A stretch of DNA of 64,000 nt, taken from assembly GCF_006094435.1 (NCBI RefSeq), contig NZ_CP034783.1:4987001-5051000 (forward strand). The letters are read 5' to 3'. Both the position numbers and the translations under genes were made by a program. The DNA is from Pseudomonas sp. MPC6 (GTDB lineage Bacteria > Pseudomonadota > Gammaproteobacteria > Pseudomonadales > Pseudomonadaceae). Below the pieces are notes generated by a model. That model was not told where the DNA came from and searched no databases. It saw nothing but the letters and a program-made list of their open reading frames with translations. Below, in pieces: positions 29,129 through 42,375 of this stretch (positions within the stretch are counted from its first letter, which is position 1; every line of letters starts with the position of its first letter).

Positions 29129-29407
29129 TCATCTGCAGATAACCAGCATGGTGCGGGTCAGGTAGCCGGCAGGATTGAAGCCGAAAGGGTATTCATCCTC
29201 TTCCTTGGCATCATCGGATCTTGCCACGACTTTGTAGCCGGCACCCTTGCACTCCTTGTCCGCTCGTTTACGGCACTTCTCCCAGCCTGAGCCCAGCCCG
29301 GAACAATCGACTACGATGCCACTAACTCCACGCTTCGCGTGTGTCTTGGCGTTAGTGGTACAACCTGCCAATGCCAGTATTGCTATTACGACAATGAGCT
29401 TGTTCAT
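29129..29407 (-). CDS. Hypothetical lipoprotein
   Basis: 92 residues. A lipoprotein signal peptide MNKLIVVIAILALAGC ends with the lipobox LAGC at Cys16. The mature part has further cysteines (VDCSGLGSGWEKCRKRADKEC, VICR at the end), so disulfides are likely, and it ends NPAGYLTRTMLVICR. The GSGWEKCRKRADKEC pattern is one I associate with small pseudomonad lipoproteins of unknown role. It stands alone between rpsA and ihfB. Confidence 0.75.
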   Translation of the reverse strand: MNKLIVVIAILALAGCTTNAKTHAKRGVSGIVVDCSGLGSGWEKCRKRADKECKGAGYKVVARSDDAKEEDEYPFGFNPAGYLTRTMLVICR

Positions 29408-29548
29408 TCACTTCCTTATGCCGGACGCTCTGCCCGACTGTCGTTTGCTTCAGGCTATAGACTAGCTGCAATTAAACGATTGATCCTGTTAAAGAAAGAG
29501 ACAGTTTGTGAAGGCTGCGGTTCATCGCTGATGCAAGGCGGTAGCAGA

Positions 29549-29587
29549 AGATCAAAAGATCGCAGCCTGCGGCAGCTCTTACAGGGG
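29549..29587. repeat. Single REP of the GATCGCAGCCTGCGGCAG type
   Basis: AAAAGATCGCAGCCTGCGGC, then AGCTCTTACAGGGG, matches one arm of the pair at 9260-9357; no inverted partner is found nearby. It lies between the rpsA terminator and the lipoprotein gene. Confidence 0.7.
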
Positions 29588-29646
29588 ATGAGCGTGACGC
29601 TGATTGCGTGCTCATCCTGAAGCGGTGCGATCGCCAAATCGCAGGC

Positions 29647-29677
29647 ACAAAAAAGGGCGACCGAAGTCGCCCTTTTT
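29647..29677 (-). terminator. Intrinsic terminator of rpsA
   Basis: GGGCGAC and GTCGCCC form a perfect stem with a CGAA loop (29655-29672), flanked by an A-run and a T-run in minus-strand sense, about 20 bases after the rpsA stop. Confidence 0.93.
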
Positions 29678-29694
29678 CTATGGTCTGACAGAAC

Positions 29695-31386
29695 TTAGTT
29701 CTGTTTTTCCATTTGTGCACGCAACAGATCGCCCAGAGTGGTAGGACCAGCAGCGATGCTATCCGAAGGCTTGTCTTTCAAGCTTTGGATTGCTTCTTTC
29801 TCTTCAGCATCGTCTTTCGACTTGATGGAGAGCTGGATTACACGGCTCTTGCGGTCAACGCTGATGATCTTGGCTTCTACTTCCTGGCCTTCTTTCAGAA
29901 CGTTGCGCGCGTCTTCAACGCGGTCACGGCTGATTTCGGAGGCTTTCAGAGTCGCTTCGATATCGTCGGCCAGAGTGATGATGGCGCCTTTGGCGTCAAC
30001 TTCTTTCACGATGCCTTTAACGATTGCGCCTTTGTCGTTCTCTTGAACGTACTCGGAGAACGGATCGCTTTCCAGTTGCTTGATGCCCAGGGAGATGCGC
30101 TCGCGCTCTGGGTCAACCGACAGGATAACGGTGTCCAGCTCGTCGCCTTTCTTGAAGCGGCGAACGGCTTCTTCGCCCACTTCGTTCCAGGAGATGTCGG
30201 ACAGGTGAACCAGGCCGTCGATGCCGCCGTCCAGACCAATGAAGATACCGAAATCGGTGATCGACTTGATGGTGCCGGAGATTTTATCGCCCTTGTTGAA
30301 CTGGCCAGAGAAATCTTCCCATGGGTTAGATTTGCACTGCTTGATGCCGAGGGAGATACGACGACGCTCTTCGTCGATGTCCAGAACCATGACTTCCACT
30401 TCGTCGCCGACTTGTACGACTTTCGAAGGGTGGATGTTCTTGTTGGTCCAGTCCATTTCGGAAACGTGTACCAGGCCTTCAACGCCTTCTTCCAGCTCAG
30501 CGAAGCAGCCGTAGTCGGTCAGGTTGGTTACACGCGCGGTAACGCGAGTGCTTTCTGGGTAACGGGCTTTGATAGCAACCCATGGATCTTCGCCCAGTTG
30601 CTTCAGGCCCAGGGAAACACGATTGCGTTCGCGATCGTACTTCAGAACCTTGACATCGATCTCGTCGCCAACGTTGACGATTTCGGAAGGATGCTTGATA
30701 CGCTTCCAAGCCATGTCGGTAATGTGCAGCAGGCCATCGACGCCACCCAGATCGACGAATGCGCCGTAATCGGTGAGGTTCTTGACGATACCTTTGACTT
30801 GTTGGCCTTCCTGCAGGGATTCCAGCAGAGCTTCACGCTCGGCGGAGTTCTCGGCTTCGAGGACGCTGCGACGGGAAACGACAACGTTGTTGCGTTTCTG
30901 GTCGAGTTTGATGACCTTGAATTCCAGCTCTTTGCCTTCCAGGTGCGTAGTATCGCGCACAGGACGGACGTCAACCAGAGAACCTGGCAGGAACGCACGG
31001 ATGCCGTTAACGTCGACTGTGAAGCCGCCTTTAACCTTACCGTTGATAACGCCCTTGACCACTTCTTCGGCTGCGAAGGCTGCTTCCAGAACAATCCAGC
31101 ATTCAGCGCGCTTGGCTTTTTCACGGGACAGCTTGGTTTCACCAAAGCCGTCTTCAACCGAGTCCAGCGCAACGTGAACTTCGTCACCGACGTTGATAGT
31201 CAGTTCGCCAGCATCGTTGTAGAACTGCTCAAGCGGGATGAGTGCTTCAGACTTCAGGCCAGCGTGAACGGTTACCCAGCGAGCCTGGTAATCGATATCA
31301 ACGATAACACCGGTGATGATGGAGCCTGCCTGAAGGTTCAGGGTTTTTAGGCTTTCTTCAAAGAGTTCCGCAAAGCTTTCGCTCAT
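29695..31386 (-). CDS. rpsA: 30S ribosomal protein S1
   Basis: 563 residues with six S1 (OB-fold) repeats; the copies [40 protein letters not shown] and [20 protein letters not shown] are plainly visible. S1 binds mRNA on the small subunit and unfolds leaders. It starts at 31386 after CAGGAATTAAA. It sits downstream of cmk, the usual cmk-rpsA order, and ends at a strong terminator. S1 represses its own mRNA in E. coli; the 120-base leader here may serve that, though no structure was worked out. Confidence 0.98.
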   Translation of the reverse strand: MSESFAELFEESLKTLNLQAGSIITGVIVDIDYQARWVTVHAGLKSEALIPLEQFYNDAGELTINVGDEVHVALDSVEDGFGETKLSREKAKRAECWIVLEAAFAAEEVVKGVINGKVKGGFTVDVNGIRAFLPGSLVDVRPVRDTTHLEGKELEFKVIKLDQKRNNVVVSRRSVLEAENSAEREALLESLQEGQQVKGIVKNLTDYGAFVDLGGVDGLLHITDMAWKRIKHPSEIVNVGDEIDVKVLKYDRERNRVSLGLKQLGEDPWVAIKARYPESTRVTARVTNLTDYGCFAELEEGVEGLVHVSEMDWTNKNIHPSKVVQVGDEVEVMVLDIDEERRRISLGIKQCKSNPWEDFSGQFNKGDKISGTIKSITDFGIFIGLDGGIDGLVHLSDISWNEVGEEAVRRFKKGDELDTVILSVDPERERISLGIKQLESDPFSEYVQENDKGAIVKGIVKEVDAKGAIITLADDIEATLKASEISRDRVEDARNVLKEGQEVEAKIISVDRKSRVIQLSIKSKDDAEEKEAIQSLKDKPSDSIAAGPTTLGDLLRAQMEKQN

Positions 31387-31506
31387 TTTAATTCCTGTTG
31401 AATAAGGGCGAAGGATACGCCCAGCTCCACATCCCAGACGATGTGGGTTACGTTCATTTAAAGAAGCGACACAGGACTATGACTGGTCCCCTGGGTCGTT
31501 TCTTGG

Positions 31507-32196
31507 TCACCCGGCGATATCGCGGATTGCGATCTCGCTCATGATGCGTTCAAGCACCTGTTCGATGGACAACTCCGTGGAATCCAGCTGTATCGCGTCG
31601 GCCGCCGGCTTGAGCGGGGCCACTGCGCGCTGGGTGTCACGCTCATCGCGTGCACGGATCTCATCTAGCAGACTCGACAGACTAACACCATCGACTTTGT
31701 CCTTCAACTGCAAGTATCGACGGCGCGCACGCTCCTCGGCACTGGCAGTGAGGAATATCTTCAGCGGAGCGTCCGGAAACACCACCGTGCCCATGTCGCG
31801 ACCGTCGGCCACCAGGCCCGGCGCTTCCTGGAACGCACGCTGGCGCTGCAGCAGCGCCTCGCGCACGGCGGGCAGCGCCGCGACCTGGGAGGCACCCGAA
31901 CCGACACTTTCGGTGCGGATGACATCGCTGACTTCGTCACCTTCCAGGATGATGCGCTGCAGTTGCCCGTGGGTCGCCGCGATGAACTGCACGTCCAGAT
32001 GAGCGGCGAGTTTTTTCAGCAGCTCTTCATTGGTCAGGTCGACGCCGTGGTTATACGCGGCGAACGCCAGCAGTCGATACAACGCACCGGAGTCCAGCAG
32101 ATTCCAGCCCAGTCGCTTGGCCAGGATCCCGGCGACCGTGCCCTTGCCAGAGCCGCTTGGCCCATCAATGGTGATGACCGGTGCGCTGATTTTCAC
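31507..32196 (-). CDS. cmk: Cytidylate kinase
   Basis: 229 residues with a GTG start at 32196 ([20 protein letters not shown]); the P-loop GPSGSGKGT lies at residues 11-19 and [16 protein letters not shown] and [10 protein letters not shown] are family motifs. It phosphorylates CMP and dCMP. The GTG overlaps the stop of the upstream tyrA-aroA gene (GTGA), so translation is coupled; upstream in-frame codons exist but would lie inside aroA. Confidence 0.96.
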   Translation of the reverse strand: MKISAPVITIDGPSGSGKGTVAGILAKRLGWNLLDSGALYRLLAFAAYNHGVDLTNEELLKKLAAHLDVQFIAATHGQLQRIILEGDEVSDVIRTESVGSGASQVAALPAVREALLQRQRAFQEAPGLVADGRDMGTVVFPDAPLKIFLTASAEERARRRYLQLKDKVDGVSLSSLLDEIRARDERDTQRAVAPLKPAADAIQLDSTELSIEQVLERIMSEIAIRDIAG

Positions 32197-34436
32197 GATT
32201 GAGCCTCTTGTGCTACACGGATACCGACCTGCGCGCACAACGCGAGGAAGTTCGGGAACGACGTCGCGACGTTGGCGCAATCATGGATGCGGATCGGTGC
32301 GCTGGCGCGCAGCGAGGCCACGCTGAAGGCCATGGCAATCCGGTGATCGCCGTGACCGTGCACTTCGCCGCCGCCGATCTGGCCGCCGTCGATGATGATG
32401 CCGTCCGGGGTCGGTTCGCATTTGACGCCCAGCGCCAGCAGGCCATCGGCCATGACCTGGATCCGGTCCGACTCCTTGACTCGCAGCTCTTCAGCGCCGC
32501 GCAGGACGGTGCGCCCTTCGGCACAGGCCGCGGCCACGAACAGCACCGGGAATTCATCGATGGCCAGCGGAACCAGCGCTTCGGGAATCTCGATACCTTT
32601 GAGTTTAGCTGCACGCACGCGCAGGTCCGCTACCGGCTCGCCGCCGACTTCACGCTGGTTTTCCAGGGTGATGTCAGCGCCCATCAGCCGCAGGATATCG
32701 ATTACGCCGGTACGGGTCGGGTTGATGCCGACGTGCTCGAGCACCAGCTCCGAACCTTCGGCGATCGACGCGGCGACCAGGAAGAACGCGGAAGAGGAGA
32801 TATCGCCCGGGACTTCAATGTGGGTGGCGGTCAGCGTGTGGCCGGACTCGACCGACGCGGTAGCGCCGTCGACGCTGACCGGGTAGCCGAAGCCACGCAG
32901 CATGCGCTCGGTGTGGTCGCGGGTCGGTGCAGGCTCGGTGACGGTGGTCTTGCCTTCGGCATACAGACCCGCCAGCAACAGGCAGGATTTCACCTGGGCG
33001 CTGGCCATCGGCATGGTGTAGGTCAGGCCCTTGAGCTTGCTGCCGCCACGAATGGTCATCGGCGGACGACCTTCGGCGGCGGTTTCGATCACGGCGCCCA
33101 TTTCACGCAGCGGATTGGCCACGCGATTCATCGGACGCTTGGACAGCGAGGCGTCACCGGTCAGGGTGCTGTCGAAGTCCTGCGCAGCCAACAGGCCAGA
33201 CAGCAGGCGCATCGAGGTGCCGGAGTTGCCCAGGTAGATCGGGCCCGGCGCCGGCTTCAGGCCATGCAGGCCGACGCCGTGAATGGTCACGCGACCGTGG
33301 TGCGGACCTTCGATCACCACCCCCATGTCGCGGAAGGCCTGCAAGGTCGCCAGGGCGTCTTCGCCCTCGAGGAAGCCTTCGACTTCGGTGACGCCTTCAG
33401 CCAGCGAGCCGAGCATGATCGAGCGGTGGGAAATCGATTTATCGCCCGGTACACGAATCCGCCCAGTCAGGCGGCCACCAGGTTGTGCCAGGAAAATCAG
33501 GTCGTTGGAATTCATAGCGTCCACATAAGCCCGGCGGGCCAGGATTTTACTGAAATGTTCGCGGGCAACCCGGGCGCGCGTGAACACGCCCAATAATTGG
33601 TGCCCATCCCCTGCATCGACCGCGTCGCGCAAGGCGTCGAGGTCGCTGCGAAATGTATCGAGTGTGCGCAGGACAGCTTCGCGGTTGGCGAGGAAGATGT
33701 CGTGCCACATGACCGGGTCGCTCCCCGCGATTCTTGTGAAATCGCGGAAACCGCCGGCAGCGTAACGGAAGATCTCAAGGTTTTCATTGCGCTTGGCCAA
33801 TGAATCGACCAGGCCGAACGCCAACAAGTGCGGCAAATGGCTGGTCGCCGCCAACACTTCGTCGTGACGCTCGACCTGCATGTGCTCGACATCGGCACCC
33901 AGTTCGCGCCACAGGCGGTCGACCACGGCCAAGGCCGCCGGATCGGTTTGATCCAGCGGCGTCAGTATCACTTTATGACGGCGGAACAGGTCGGCATTGG
34001 AGGCTTCCACCCCGCTCTGCTCGGAACCGGCAATCGGATGCCCCGGCACAAAACGCGCAGGCATGCCGCCGAACGCTGCGGTTGCCGCACGCACGACGTT
34101 GCCCTTGGCGCTGCCGACGTCGGTCAGAATCGCTTGCCCCAGGTTCATGCCGGCCAGGCGGCCGAGCATTTTTTCCATGGCGAGGATCGGCACGGCCAGT
34201 TGAATCACGTCGGCGCCCTGGCAAGCGGTGGCCAGGTCTTCCTCGCAGCGATCCACCACGCCCAACTCGACCGCCAGCTTGCGCGACTGCGGGTCGAGAT
34301 CGACCCCGACCACTTCGCGACACAGGCCGCTTTCACGCAACCCCTTGGCAAACGAACCGCCGATCAACCCCAGGCCGACCACCACCAGGCGCCCGATCAC
34401 CGGTGCAGCAGAGTGCCGCGCAGGGACATCAACCAC
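32193..34436 (-). CDS. aroA: Fused prephenate/arogenate dehydrogenase and EPSP synthase
   Basis: 747 residues in two enzymes. Residues 1 to about 305 are TyrA: NAD-binding GLGLIGGS (21-28), HPIAGSE (133-139), HLPHLLAF. From about 310 comes EPSP synthase: GDKSISHR (331-338), [43 protein letters not shown]. TyrA oxidises prephenate toward tyrosine; EPSPS makes EPSP in the shikimate pathway. The EPSPS half resembles the class II (CP4-like) type, with Gly at the place of the CP4 Ala100. The fusion is normal for pseudomonads. It overlaps hisC by eight bases. Confidence 0.96.
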   Translation of the reverse strand: MVDVPARHSAAPVIGRLVVVGLGLIGGSFAKGLRESGLCREVVGVDLDPQSRKLAVELGVVDRCEEDLATACQGADVIQLAVPILAMEKMLGRLAGMNLGQAILTDVGSAKGNVVRAATAAFGGMPARFVPGHPIAGSEQSGVEASNADLFRRHKVILTPLDQTDPAALAVVDRLWRELGADVEHMQVERHDEVLAATSHLPHLLAFGLVDSLAKRNENLEIFRYAAGGFRDFTRIAGSDPVMWHDIFLANREAVLRTLDTFRSDLDALRDAVDAGDGHQLLGVFTRARVAREHFSKILARRAYVDAMNSNDLIFLAQPGGRLTGRIRVPGDKSISHRSIMLGSLAEGVTEVEGFLEGEDALATLQAFRDMGVVIEGPHHGRVTIHGVGLHGLKPAPGPIYLGNSGTSMRLLSGLLAAQDFDSTLTGDASLSKRPMNRVANPLREMGAVIETAAEGRPPMTIRGGSKLKGLTYTMPMASAQVKSCLLLAGLYAEGKTTVTEPAPTRDHTERMLRGFGYPVSVDGATASVESGHTLTATHIEVPGDISSSAFFLVAASIAEGSELVLEHVGINPTRTGVIDILRLMGADITLENQREVGGEPVADLRVRAAKLKGIEIPEALVPLAIDEFPVLFVAAACAEGRTVLRGAEELRVKESDRIQVMADGLLALGVKCEPTPDGIIIDGGQIGGGEVHGHGDHRIAMAFSVASLRASAPIRIHDCANVATSFPNFLALCAQVGIRVAQEAQS

Positions 34437-35541
34437 GGGCCAGGACCTTGGTCAGCGCCTCGAGGAAGCGGCTGTTTTCCGCCGGCAGGCCGATGGTGAC
34501 GCGCAGGTGGTTCGGCAGGCCGTAGTTGGCCACCGGACGCACGATCACGCCTTCGCGCAGCAGGCCCTGGAACACCGGAGCCGCCACTTGGCCCAGATCG
34601 ACGCAGATGAAGTTGCCCTTGGATGGAATCCAGCCGAGCCCCAGTTCGCGCAAACCCGCTTCCAGTTGCTGCATGCCGGATTCGTTCAGGCGACGGCTTT
34701 CAGCCAGGTACTCGGTGTCTTGCAGCGCAGCGCAGGCCGCAGCCAGAGCCAGGCTGTTGACGTTGAACGGCTGCCGCACGCGGTTCAGCACGTCCGCCAC
34801 GACCGCGGTAGACAAGCCATAACCGACCCGCAGTGCCGCCAGGCCATAGGCCTTGGAGAAGGTGCGCGAGACCAGCAGGTTCGGGTATGCCGCCAGGTAA
34901 TCGAGGCCATCCGGCAAGTCGCCGCCCTCGGCGTATTCGATGTAGGCCTCGTCCAGCACCACCAGCACGTGTTCCGGCACATCCTGCAGGAACTCGTCCA
35001 GCGCCTCGGCATCGAACCAGGTCCCGGTCGGGTTGTTCGGATTGGCGATGAACACCACGCGGGTATCGGCATCGATCGCGGCCAGCATGGCCGACAGGTC
35101 ATGCCCCCAGTCTTTCGCCGGGATAACCCGCGCGTCGGCACCCACGGCCTGGGTCACGATCGGATAGACCGCGAACGCATGCTCGCTGAACACCGCGTTC
35201 AGGCCCGGCGCCAGATAGGCACGCGCGACCAGCTCGAGAATGTCATTGGAACCGTTGCCCAGGGTCACCTGGTTCAGCTCGACGCGACACTGCTCGGCCA
35301 GCAGGGTCTTGAGCGCAAAACCGTTGCCGTCCGGATAACGGGTCAGTTCGGCCAATGCTTCGCGAATGGCCGCCAAAGCCTTGGGACTGGCGCCCAACGG
35401 GTTTTCGTTGCTCGCCAGCTTGACGATGCTGGCCGGATCGATGTCCAGCTCGCGCGCCAGTTCGTCCACGGGCTTACCCGGAACGTAAGGCGAAAGTTGT
35501 TGCACGCCCGGCTGTGCCAGAGCGAGGAAGTCGCCACTCAT
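34429..35541 (-). CDS. hisC: Histidinol-phosphate aminotransferase
   Basis: 370 residues, fold type I PLP enzyme: SNENPLGASPKALAA, NPNNPTGTW, DEAYIEYA, and the PLP lysine in SRTFSKAYGLAALRVGYG. Located between pheA and tyrA-aroA, this copy (hisC2 in other pseudomonads) may work mainly on aromatic keto acids, a known activity of the family. Starts at 35541, 10 bases after pheA. Confidence 0.94.
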   Translation of the reverse strand: MSGDFLALAQPGVQQLSPYVPGKPVDELARELDIDPASIVKLASNENPLGASPKALAAIREALAELTRYPDGNGFALKTLLAEQCRVELNQVTLGNGSNDILELVARAYLAPGLNAVFSEHAFAVYPIVTQAVGADARVIPAKDWGHDLSAMLAAIDADTRVVFIANPNNPTGTWFDAEALDEFLQDVPEHVLVVLDEAYIEYAEGGDLPDGLDYLAAYPNLLVSRTFSKAYGLAALRVGYGLSTAVVADVLNRVRQPFNVNSLALAAACAALQDTEYLAESRRLNESGMQQLEAGLRELGLGWIPSKGNFICVDLGQVAAPVFQGLLREGVIVRPVANYGLPNHLRVTIGLPAENSRFLEALTKVLARG

Positions 35542-35551
35542 TTGCTACCCC

Positions 35552-36646
35552 TTAGAGAACGGCTTTCGGGTAGGAACCCAGCACTTTGAGTGCCACTGCT
35601 TCCTGACTGATCTTTTCCAGCACACCTTTTACCAGCGGATCGCGGTGGTGGCCGACGAAATCGATGAAGAACACGTAGGTCCACTTACCGCTGCGCGACG
35701 GACGGGTCTCGATGCGCGTCAGGTCGATGCCGTTATCGTGGAACGGCACCAGCAACTCGTGCAACGCGCCAGGCTTGTTGCTCATGGACACGATGATCGA
35801 GGTCTTGTCGTCGCCGGTTGGCGGCACTTCCTGGCTGCCGATCATCAGGAATCGCGTGGAGTTGTCCGGGCGATCCTCGATTTTCTCCGCCAGACGGGTC
35901 AGCCCGTACAAGCCTGCCGCCATGTCGCCGGCAATCGCTGCCGAATTCCACTCGCCCTTGACCCGCTTGGCCGCTTCGGCGTTGCTGGACACCGCCACGC
36001 GCTCGACATTCGGGTAATGGGCGTCCAGCCACTTGCGGCACTGGGCCAGGGACTGGGCGTGGGAATAAATACGGCTGATGCTGTCGGTCTTGGTGTTTTC
36101 ACCGACCAACAGGTGGTGGTGGATCCGCAGCTCGACTTCGCCACAGATCACCATGTCGTGCTCGAGGAAGCTGTCGAGGGTGTGGTTGACCGCGCCCTCG
36201 GTGGAGTTTTCCACCGGGACCACGCCAAAGTTCACCGCACCGGCCGCGACTTCACGGAACACTTCGTCGATGGCGGCCATCGGCTTGCTGATCACCGCGT
36301 GACCGAAGTGTTTCATGGCCGCTGCTTGGGTGAAGGTGCCCTCAGGGCCGAGATAAGCCACTTTCAACGGCTGCTCGAGCGCCAGGCACGAGGACATGAT
36401 TTCGCGGAACAAACGCGCCATCTCTTCGTTGCCCAGCGGCCCCTGGTTGCGCTCCATCACGCGCTTGAGCACCTGAGCTTCACGCTCGGGGCGATAGAAC
36501 ACCGGCACTTCGCCTTCGGCCAGCGAGGCCATCTTTACTCGCGCAACTTCCTGGGCGCAACGTGCGCGCTCACTGATCAGCTCCAGGACTTTTTCGTCCA
36601 GGGCATCAATGCGCAGGCGCAGTGCCTTGAGTTCTTGCTCAGACAT
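35552..36646 (-). CDS. pheA: Bifunctional chorismate mutase/prephenate dehydratase
   Basis: 364 residues. The AroQ mutase domain (about 1-90: LRLRIDALDEKVLELISERA), the prephenate dehydratase domain (YLGPEGTFTQAA, VPVENSTEGAVNHTLD) and a C-terminal ACT domain (NKPGALHELLVPFHDNGIDL, IETRPSR) are in order. It makes phenylpyruvate and is expected to be inhibited by phenylalanine through the ACT domain. Its ATG overlaps the serC stop (TAATG). Confidence 0.97.
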   Translation of the reverse strand: MSEQELKALRLRIDALDEKVLELISERARCAQEVARVKMASLAEGEVPVFYRPEREAQVLKRVMERNQGPLGNEEMARLFREIMSSCLALEQPLKVAYLGPEGTFTQAAAMKHFGHAVISKPMAAIDEVFREVAAGAVNFGVVPVENSTEGAVNHTLDSFLEHDMVICGEVELRIHHHLLVGENTKTDSISRIYSHAQSLAQCRKWLDAHYPNVERVAVSSNAEAAKRVKGEWNSAAIAGDMAAGLYGLTRLAEKIEDRPDNSTRFLMIGSQEVPPTGDDKTSIIVSMSNKPGALHELLVPFHDNGIDLTRIETRPSRSGKWTYVFFIDFVGHHRDPLVKGVLEKISQEAVALKVLGSYPKAVL

Positions 36647-37731
36647 TAACCGTGTTCCTTCTCGAACTCTGCCATGTACGACACCAGCGCGTTGACCGCA
36701 ACGATGTCGACGGCGTTATAGATGGAGGCACGCATGCCGCCCACGGATCGGTGACCCTTGAGGTTCAACAGGCCACGCTCGTCGGCGCCCGCCAGGAATG
36801 GCTTGTCCAGACGGTCGTCCGCCAGGCGGAACGGCACGTTCATCCAAGAGCGGTCCGATTTGTTGATCGGGTTGCTGTACAGGCCGCTGGCGTCGATGAA
36901 ATCGTACAGCGTGCGCTGCTTCACGTCATTGAGCCTGCCGATGGCTTCAACGCCACCCTGCTCTTTCAGCCATTCGAACACCAGGCCCGACAGGTACCAG
37001 GCCAGGGTTGGCGGGGTGTTGTACATCGAGCCGTTATCGGCCGCGACCTTGTAGTCGAGCATGGTCGGGCACAGCGAACGGGCGCGACCCAGCAGGTCTT
37101 CACGAATGATGGTGACGACCAGGCCGCTCGGGCCGATGTTCTTCTGGGCGCCGGCGTAGATCATGCCGAAGCGCGAAATGTCCATCGGACGCGAGAGGAT
37201 GTCCGAGGACATGTCGGCCACCAGCGGCACGTCACCGGTTTGCGGGATCCACTGGAATTCCAGACCGCCGATGGTTTCGTTCGGGGCGTAGTGAACGTAG
37301 GCCGCGTCTTTGGACAGGTTCCACTCGTTCTGACCGGGAATGGCGAAATAGTCATAAGGCTTGGCGGTGGCCGCAACGTTGACGTGGCCGTAGCGCGAAG
37401 CTTCTTCGATGGCTTTCTGCGACCAGATACCGGTGTCGATATAGTCGGCGGTGCCGCTTTCCGGCAACAGGTTCAGCGGAATCTGCGCAAATTGCTGGCT
37501 GGCGCCGCCTTGCAGGAACAGCACTTTATAGTTCGAGGGGATATTCAGCAGATCACGCAGATCCTGCTCGGCCTTGGTGGCGATGGACACGAACTCATCA
37601 CTGCGATGGCTCATTTCCATGACCGACAGGCCCTTGCCATGCCAATCAAGGAGTTCACCCTGGGCGCGCCGCAGGACAGCTTCGGGAAGCGCCGCAGGAC
37701 CGGCGCAGAAGTTATAGGCTCTCTTGCTCAC
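36646..37731 (-). CDS. serC: Phosphoserine aminotransferase
   Basis: 361 residues from a GTG at 37731 (VSKRAYNFCAGPAALPEAVL), the family length; an upstream ATG at 37761 adds ten unlikely residues. The PLP lysine is in YAGAQKNIGPSGL and the C-terminus has GHRSVGGMRASIYNA. It makes 3-phosphoserine in serine synthesis and also acts in pyridoxal phosphate synthesis. It is first gene of the serC-pheA-hisC-tyrA/aroA-cmk-rpsA block. Confidence 0.95.
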   Translation of the reverse strand: MSKRAYNFCAGPAALPEAVLRRAQGELLDWHGKGLSVMEMSHRSDEFVSIATKAEQDLRDLLNIPSNYKVLFLQGGASQQFAQIPLNLLPESGTADYIDTGIWSQKAIEEASRYGHVNVAATAKPYDYFAIPGQNEWNLSKDAAYVHYAPNETIGGLEFQWIPQTGDVPLVADMSSDILSRPMDISRFGMIYAGAQKNIGPSGLVVTIIREDLLGRARSLCPTMLDYKVAADNGSMYNTPPTLAWYLSGLVFEWLKEQGGVEAIGRLNDVKQRTLYDFIDASGLYSNPINKSDRSWMNVPFRLADDRLDKPFLAGADERGLLNLKGHRSVGGMRASIYNAVDIVAVNALVSYMAEFEKEHG

Positions 37732-37789
37732 ATCCAATCTCGCTCTGATTTGGTGGGTCACGCAAACATATCAGTCGACGCAGATCCAA

Positions 37790-37879
37790 TGTGGGAGCGG
37801 GCTTGCTCGCGAAAGCGGTGTAACAGGCGACATTGGTGTTGAATGTCAGTCCGTCTTCGCGAGCAAGCCCGCTCCCACA
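37790..37879. repeat. REP inverted pair between gyrA and serC
   Basis: Arms 37790-37813 and 37856-37879 are perfect 24-base inverted copies (TGTGGGAGCGGGCTTGCTCG plus CGAA). It lies just upstream of serC and downstream of the gyrA terminator. Confidence 0.85.
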
Positions 37880-37916
37880 CTCGATCTTCATGGGCGTCGA
37901 AATTTCATTGCAGACA

Positions 37917-37951
37917 AACAACAAGGGGGCGAATTTTCATCCGCCCCCTGT
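37917..37951 (-). terminator. Intrinsic terminator of gyrA
   Basis: GGGGGCG and CGCCCCC arms (37925-37931 and 37942-37948) with an AT-rich loop, followed on the minus strand by TTGTTGTTTG, about 10 bases after the gyrA stop. Confidence 0.85.
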
Positions 37952-37959
37952 TTGCCCGC

Positions 37960-40743
<2,784 letters not shown>

Positions 40744-41190
40744 GAGAAGCCTGATTCCTTTTTCTGGTGAAACCTCGTCACATCCATATGGGACGAACGA
40801 AGCTCGCCGCTGCAGGCTGAGTGCCGTGCACCGACTTACGACAAATCAACGAGTTATGCCATGGATCTGCGCAGTAAAGACAACCCCGTGGGACTGCCTC
40901 GGAAAACGCCGGATGTTATCACAAGAGCCGCCACGCACCTATCCCCCTGATGCGCATGGAGCATAGTTAGTTGACCGGTGACAGGCTTGAAGGGGACGAG
41001 AGAGGCTTAGAGAGTTGTTGAATGCAGAATTCAGGCTTGATTGAGGCTTTTTTGTTGACTTTCAGGGCCTCTTCGCGAGCAGGCTCGCTCCCACACCGGA
41101 TCGCTGTTGTGCCAGCTATTGCGCAAACACTTCGATCAACTGTGGGAGCGAGCCTGCTCGCGAAGGCGATTTACCAGGCGTCCAGGGTCA
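40744..41190. other. gyrA upstream region
   Basis: About 450 bases with no gene. The part next to gyrA should hold its promoter; no clear consensus pair was found. The rest holds the REP pair 41072-41164, between the divergent gyrA promoter side and the end of mtnA. Confidence 0.5.
41072..41164. repeat. REP inverted pair downstream of mtnA
   Basis: Arms 41072-41095 and 41141-41164 are perfect inverted copies (TGTGGGAGCGAGCCTGCTCG plus CGAA). It starts about 25 bases after the mtnA stop and may act as its terminator. Confidence 0.85.
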
Positions 41191-42267
41191 TCAATGCAAC
41201 CGCTTACGACACATCAACTGCGCCATCTTCGCCGTATCCGGCCGCTCGACAATGCCCTTTTCCGTGACGATCACATCGATCAGGTCTGCCGGGGTCACGT
41301 CAAACACCGGGTTGAACGCGGCGACATCGGCCCCGACCCGATGACCGCCGACTTCCAGCAACTCGCGACCGTCGCGCTCTTCGATTGGAATGTCATCGCC
41401 GCTGGCCAGGTTCATGTCGATGGTCGAACTCGGCGCCACGACCATGAAGCGCACGCCGTGGTGCATGGCGTTCACCGCCAATTGATAGGTGCCGATCTTG
41501 TTGGCCACGTCGCCATTGGCGCTGATGCGGTCGGCCCCCACGATCACCCAGGTAACGCCCTTGGTTTTCATGATATGGGCAGCGGCCGAGTCGGCATTGA
41601 TCGTGACCGGAATCCCCTCGTTGGCCAATTCCCACGCGGTCAGGCGCGACCCTTGCAGCCAGGGGCGGGTTTCGTCGGCGTATACCCGTTCGACCATGCC
41701 TTCAATGAACGCCCCGCGAATCACCCCCAGTGCCGTGCCGAAGCCGCCGGTGGCCAAGGCTCCGGTGTTGCAATGGGTCAGGAACGCCTGGGCATTGCCC
41801 TGGTGCTTGCGAATCAGGTCCACCCCCAGTTGCGCCATGGTCAGGTTGGCTTCGCGATCACTTTCATGAATGGCAAGGGCTTCCGCTTCCAGCACCGCCA
41901 GCGGATCGGCGTGATGCTTGAGACGCCCAAGCCGTTCACGCATGCGGCCCAGGGCCCAGAACAGATTGACGGCGGTCGGACGCGCATCGGCGAGCAGCGC
42001 GAAATCCGCTTCCAGCGCCGCCCGCCAGTCGCCGCCTTCGGCAAACCGGGCACGCGCCGCCAGCACCACGCCATAAGCGGCACTGATGCCAATGGCCGGC
42101 GCGCCGCGTACGACCATCGAACGAATCGCCTCGGCCACACCTGCGGCGCTGGTGTAAGCGATCCACGTTTCCTCGAACGGCAAAATACGTTGATCCAGCA
42201 GATACAGGGCGCCATCACGCCAATCGATGGCCTTCACCTTCTCCGCAGCCAACAGTCGATCGCGCAT
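41191..42267 (-). CDS. mtnA: Methylthioribose-1-phosphate isomerase
   Basis: 358 residues from [20 protein letters not shown] at 42267, the family start; the frame is open to 42345. Motifs include [14 protein letters not shown], the catalytic Cys in [12 protein letters not shown] and the Asp in [19 protein letters not shown]. It converts methylthioribose-1-phosphate to methylthioribulose-1-phosphate in methionine salvage. It is divergent from mtaD, another enzyme of methylthioadenosine breakdown, over 108 bases. Confidence 0.96.
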   Translation of the reverse strand: MRDRLLAAEKVKAIDWRDGALYLLDQRILPFEETWIAYTSAAGVAEAIRSMVVRGAPAIGISAAYGVVLAARARFAEGGDWRAALEADFALLADARPTAVNLFWALGRMRERLGRLKHHADPLAVLEAEALAIHESDREANLTMAQLGVDLIRKHQGNAQAFLTHCNTGALATGGFGTALGVIRGAFIEGMVERVYADETRPWLQGSRLTAWELANEGIPVTINADSAAAHIMKTKGVTWVIVGADRISANGDVANKIGTYQLAVNAMHHGVRFMVVAPSSTIDMNLASGDDIPIEERDGRELLEVGGHRVGADVAAFNPVFDVTPADLIDVIVTEKGIVERPDTAKMAQLMCRKRLH

Positions 42268-42375
42268 TCCCCACCCCGCACTCAGAAACAAAAGCCGCCG
42301 ATTATAGCGATCCCCCCGCGAACACGCTCGGGTATACTTCGCCATCCTTTATAAAAGCACTGGAGCCCATCCTCG

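Noticed and set aside
29537..29544. GGCGGTAG, the core of the RfaH ops element
   Set aside because: It is on the plus strand and no plus-strand gene follows; the O-antigen cluster is on the other strand.
29713..31350. 545-codon open frame opposite rpsA
   Set aside because: Antisense shadow of a strongly biased gene; no start signal or family resemblance.
32199..33596. 465-codon open frame opposite tyrA-aroA
   Set aside because: Antisense shadow of a GC-rich gene; the reading is rich in Arg, Gly and Gln without domains.
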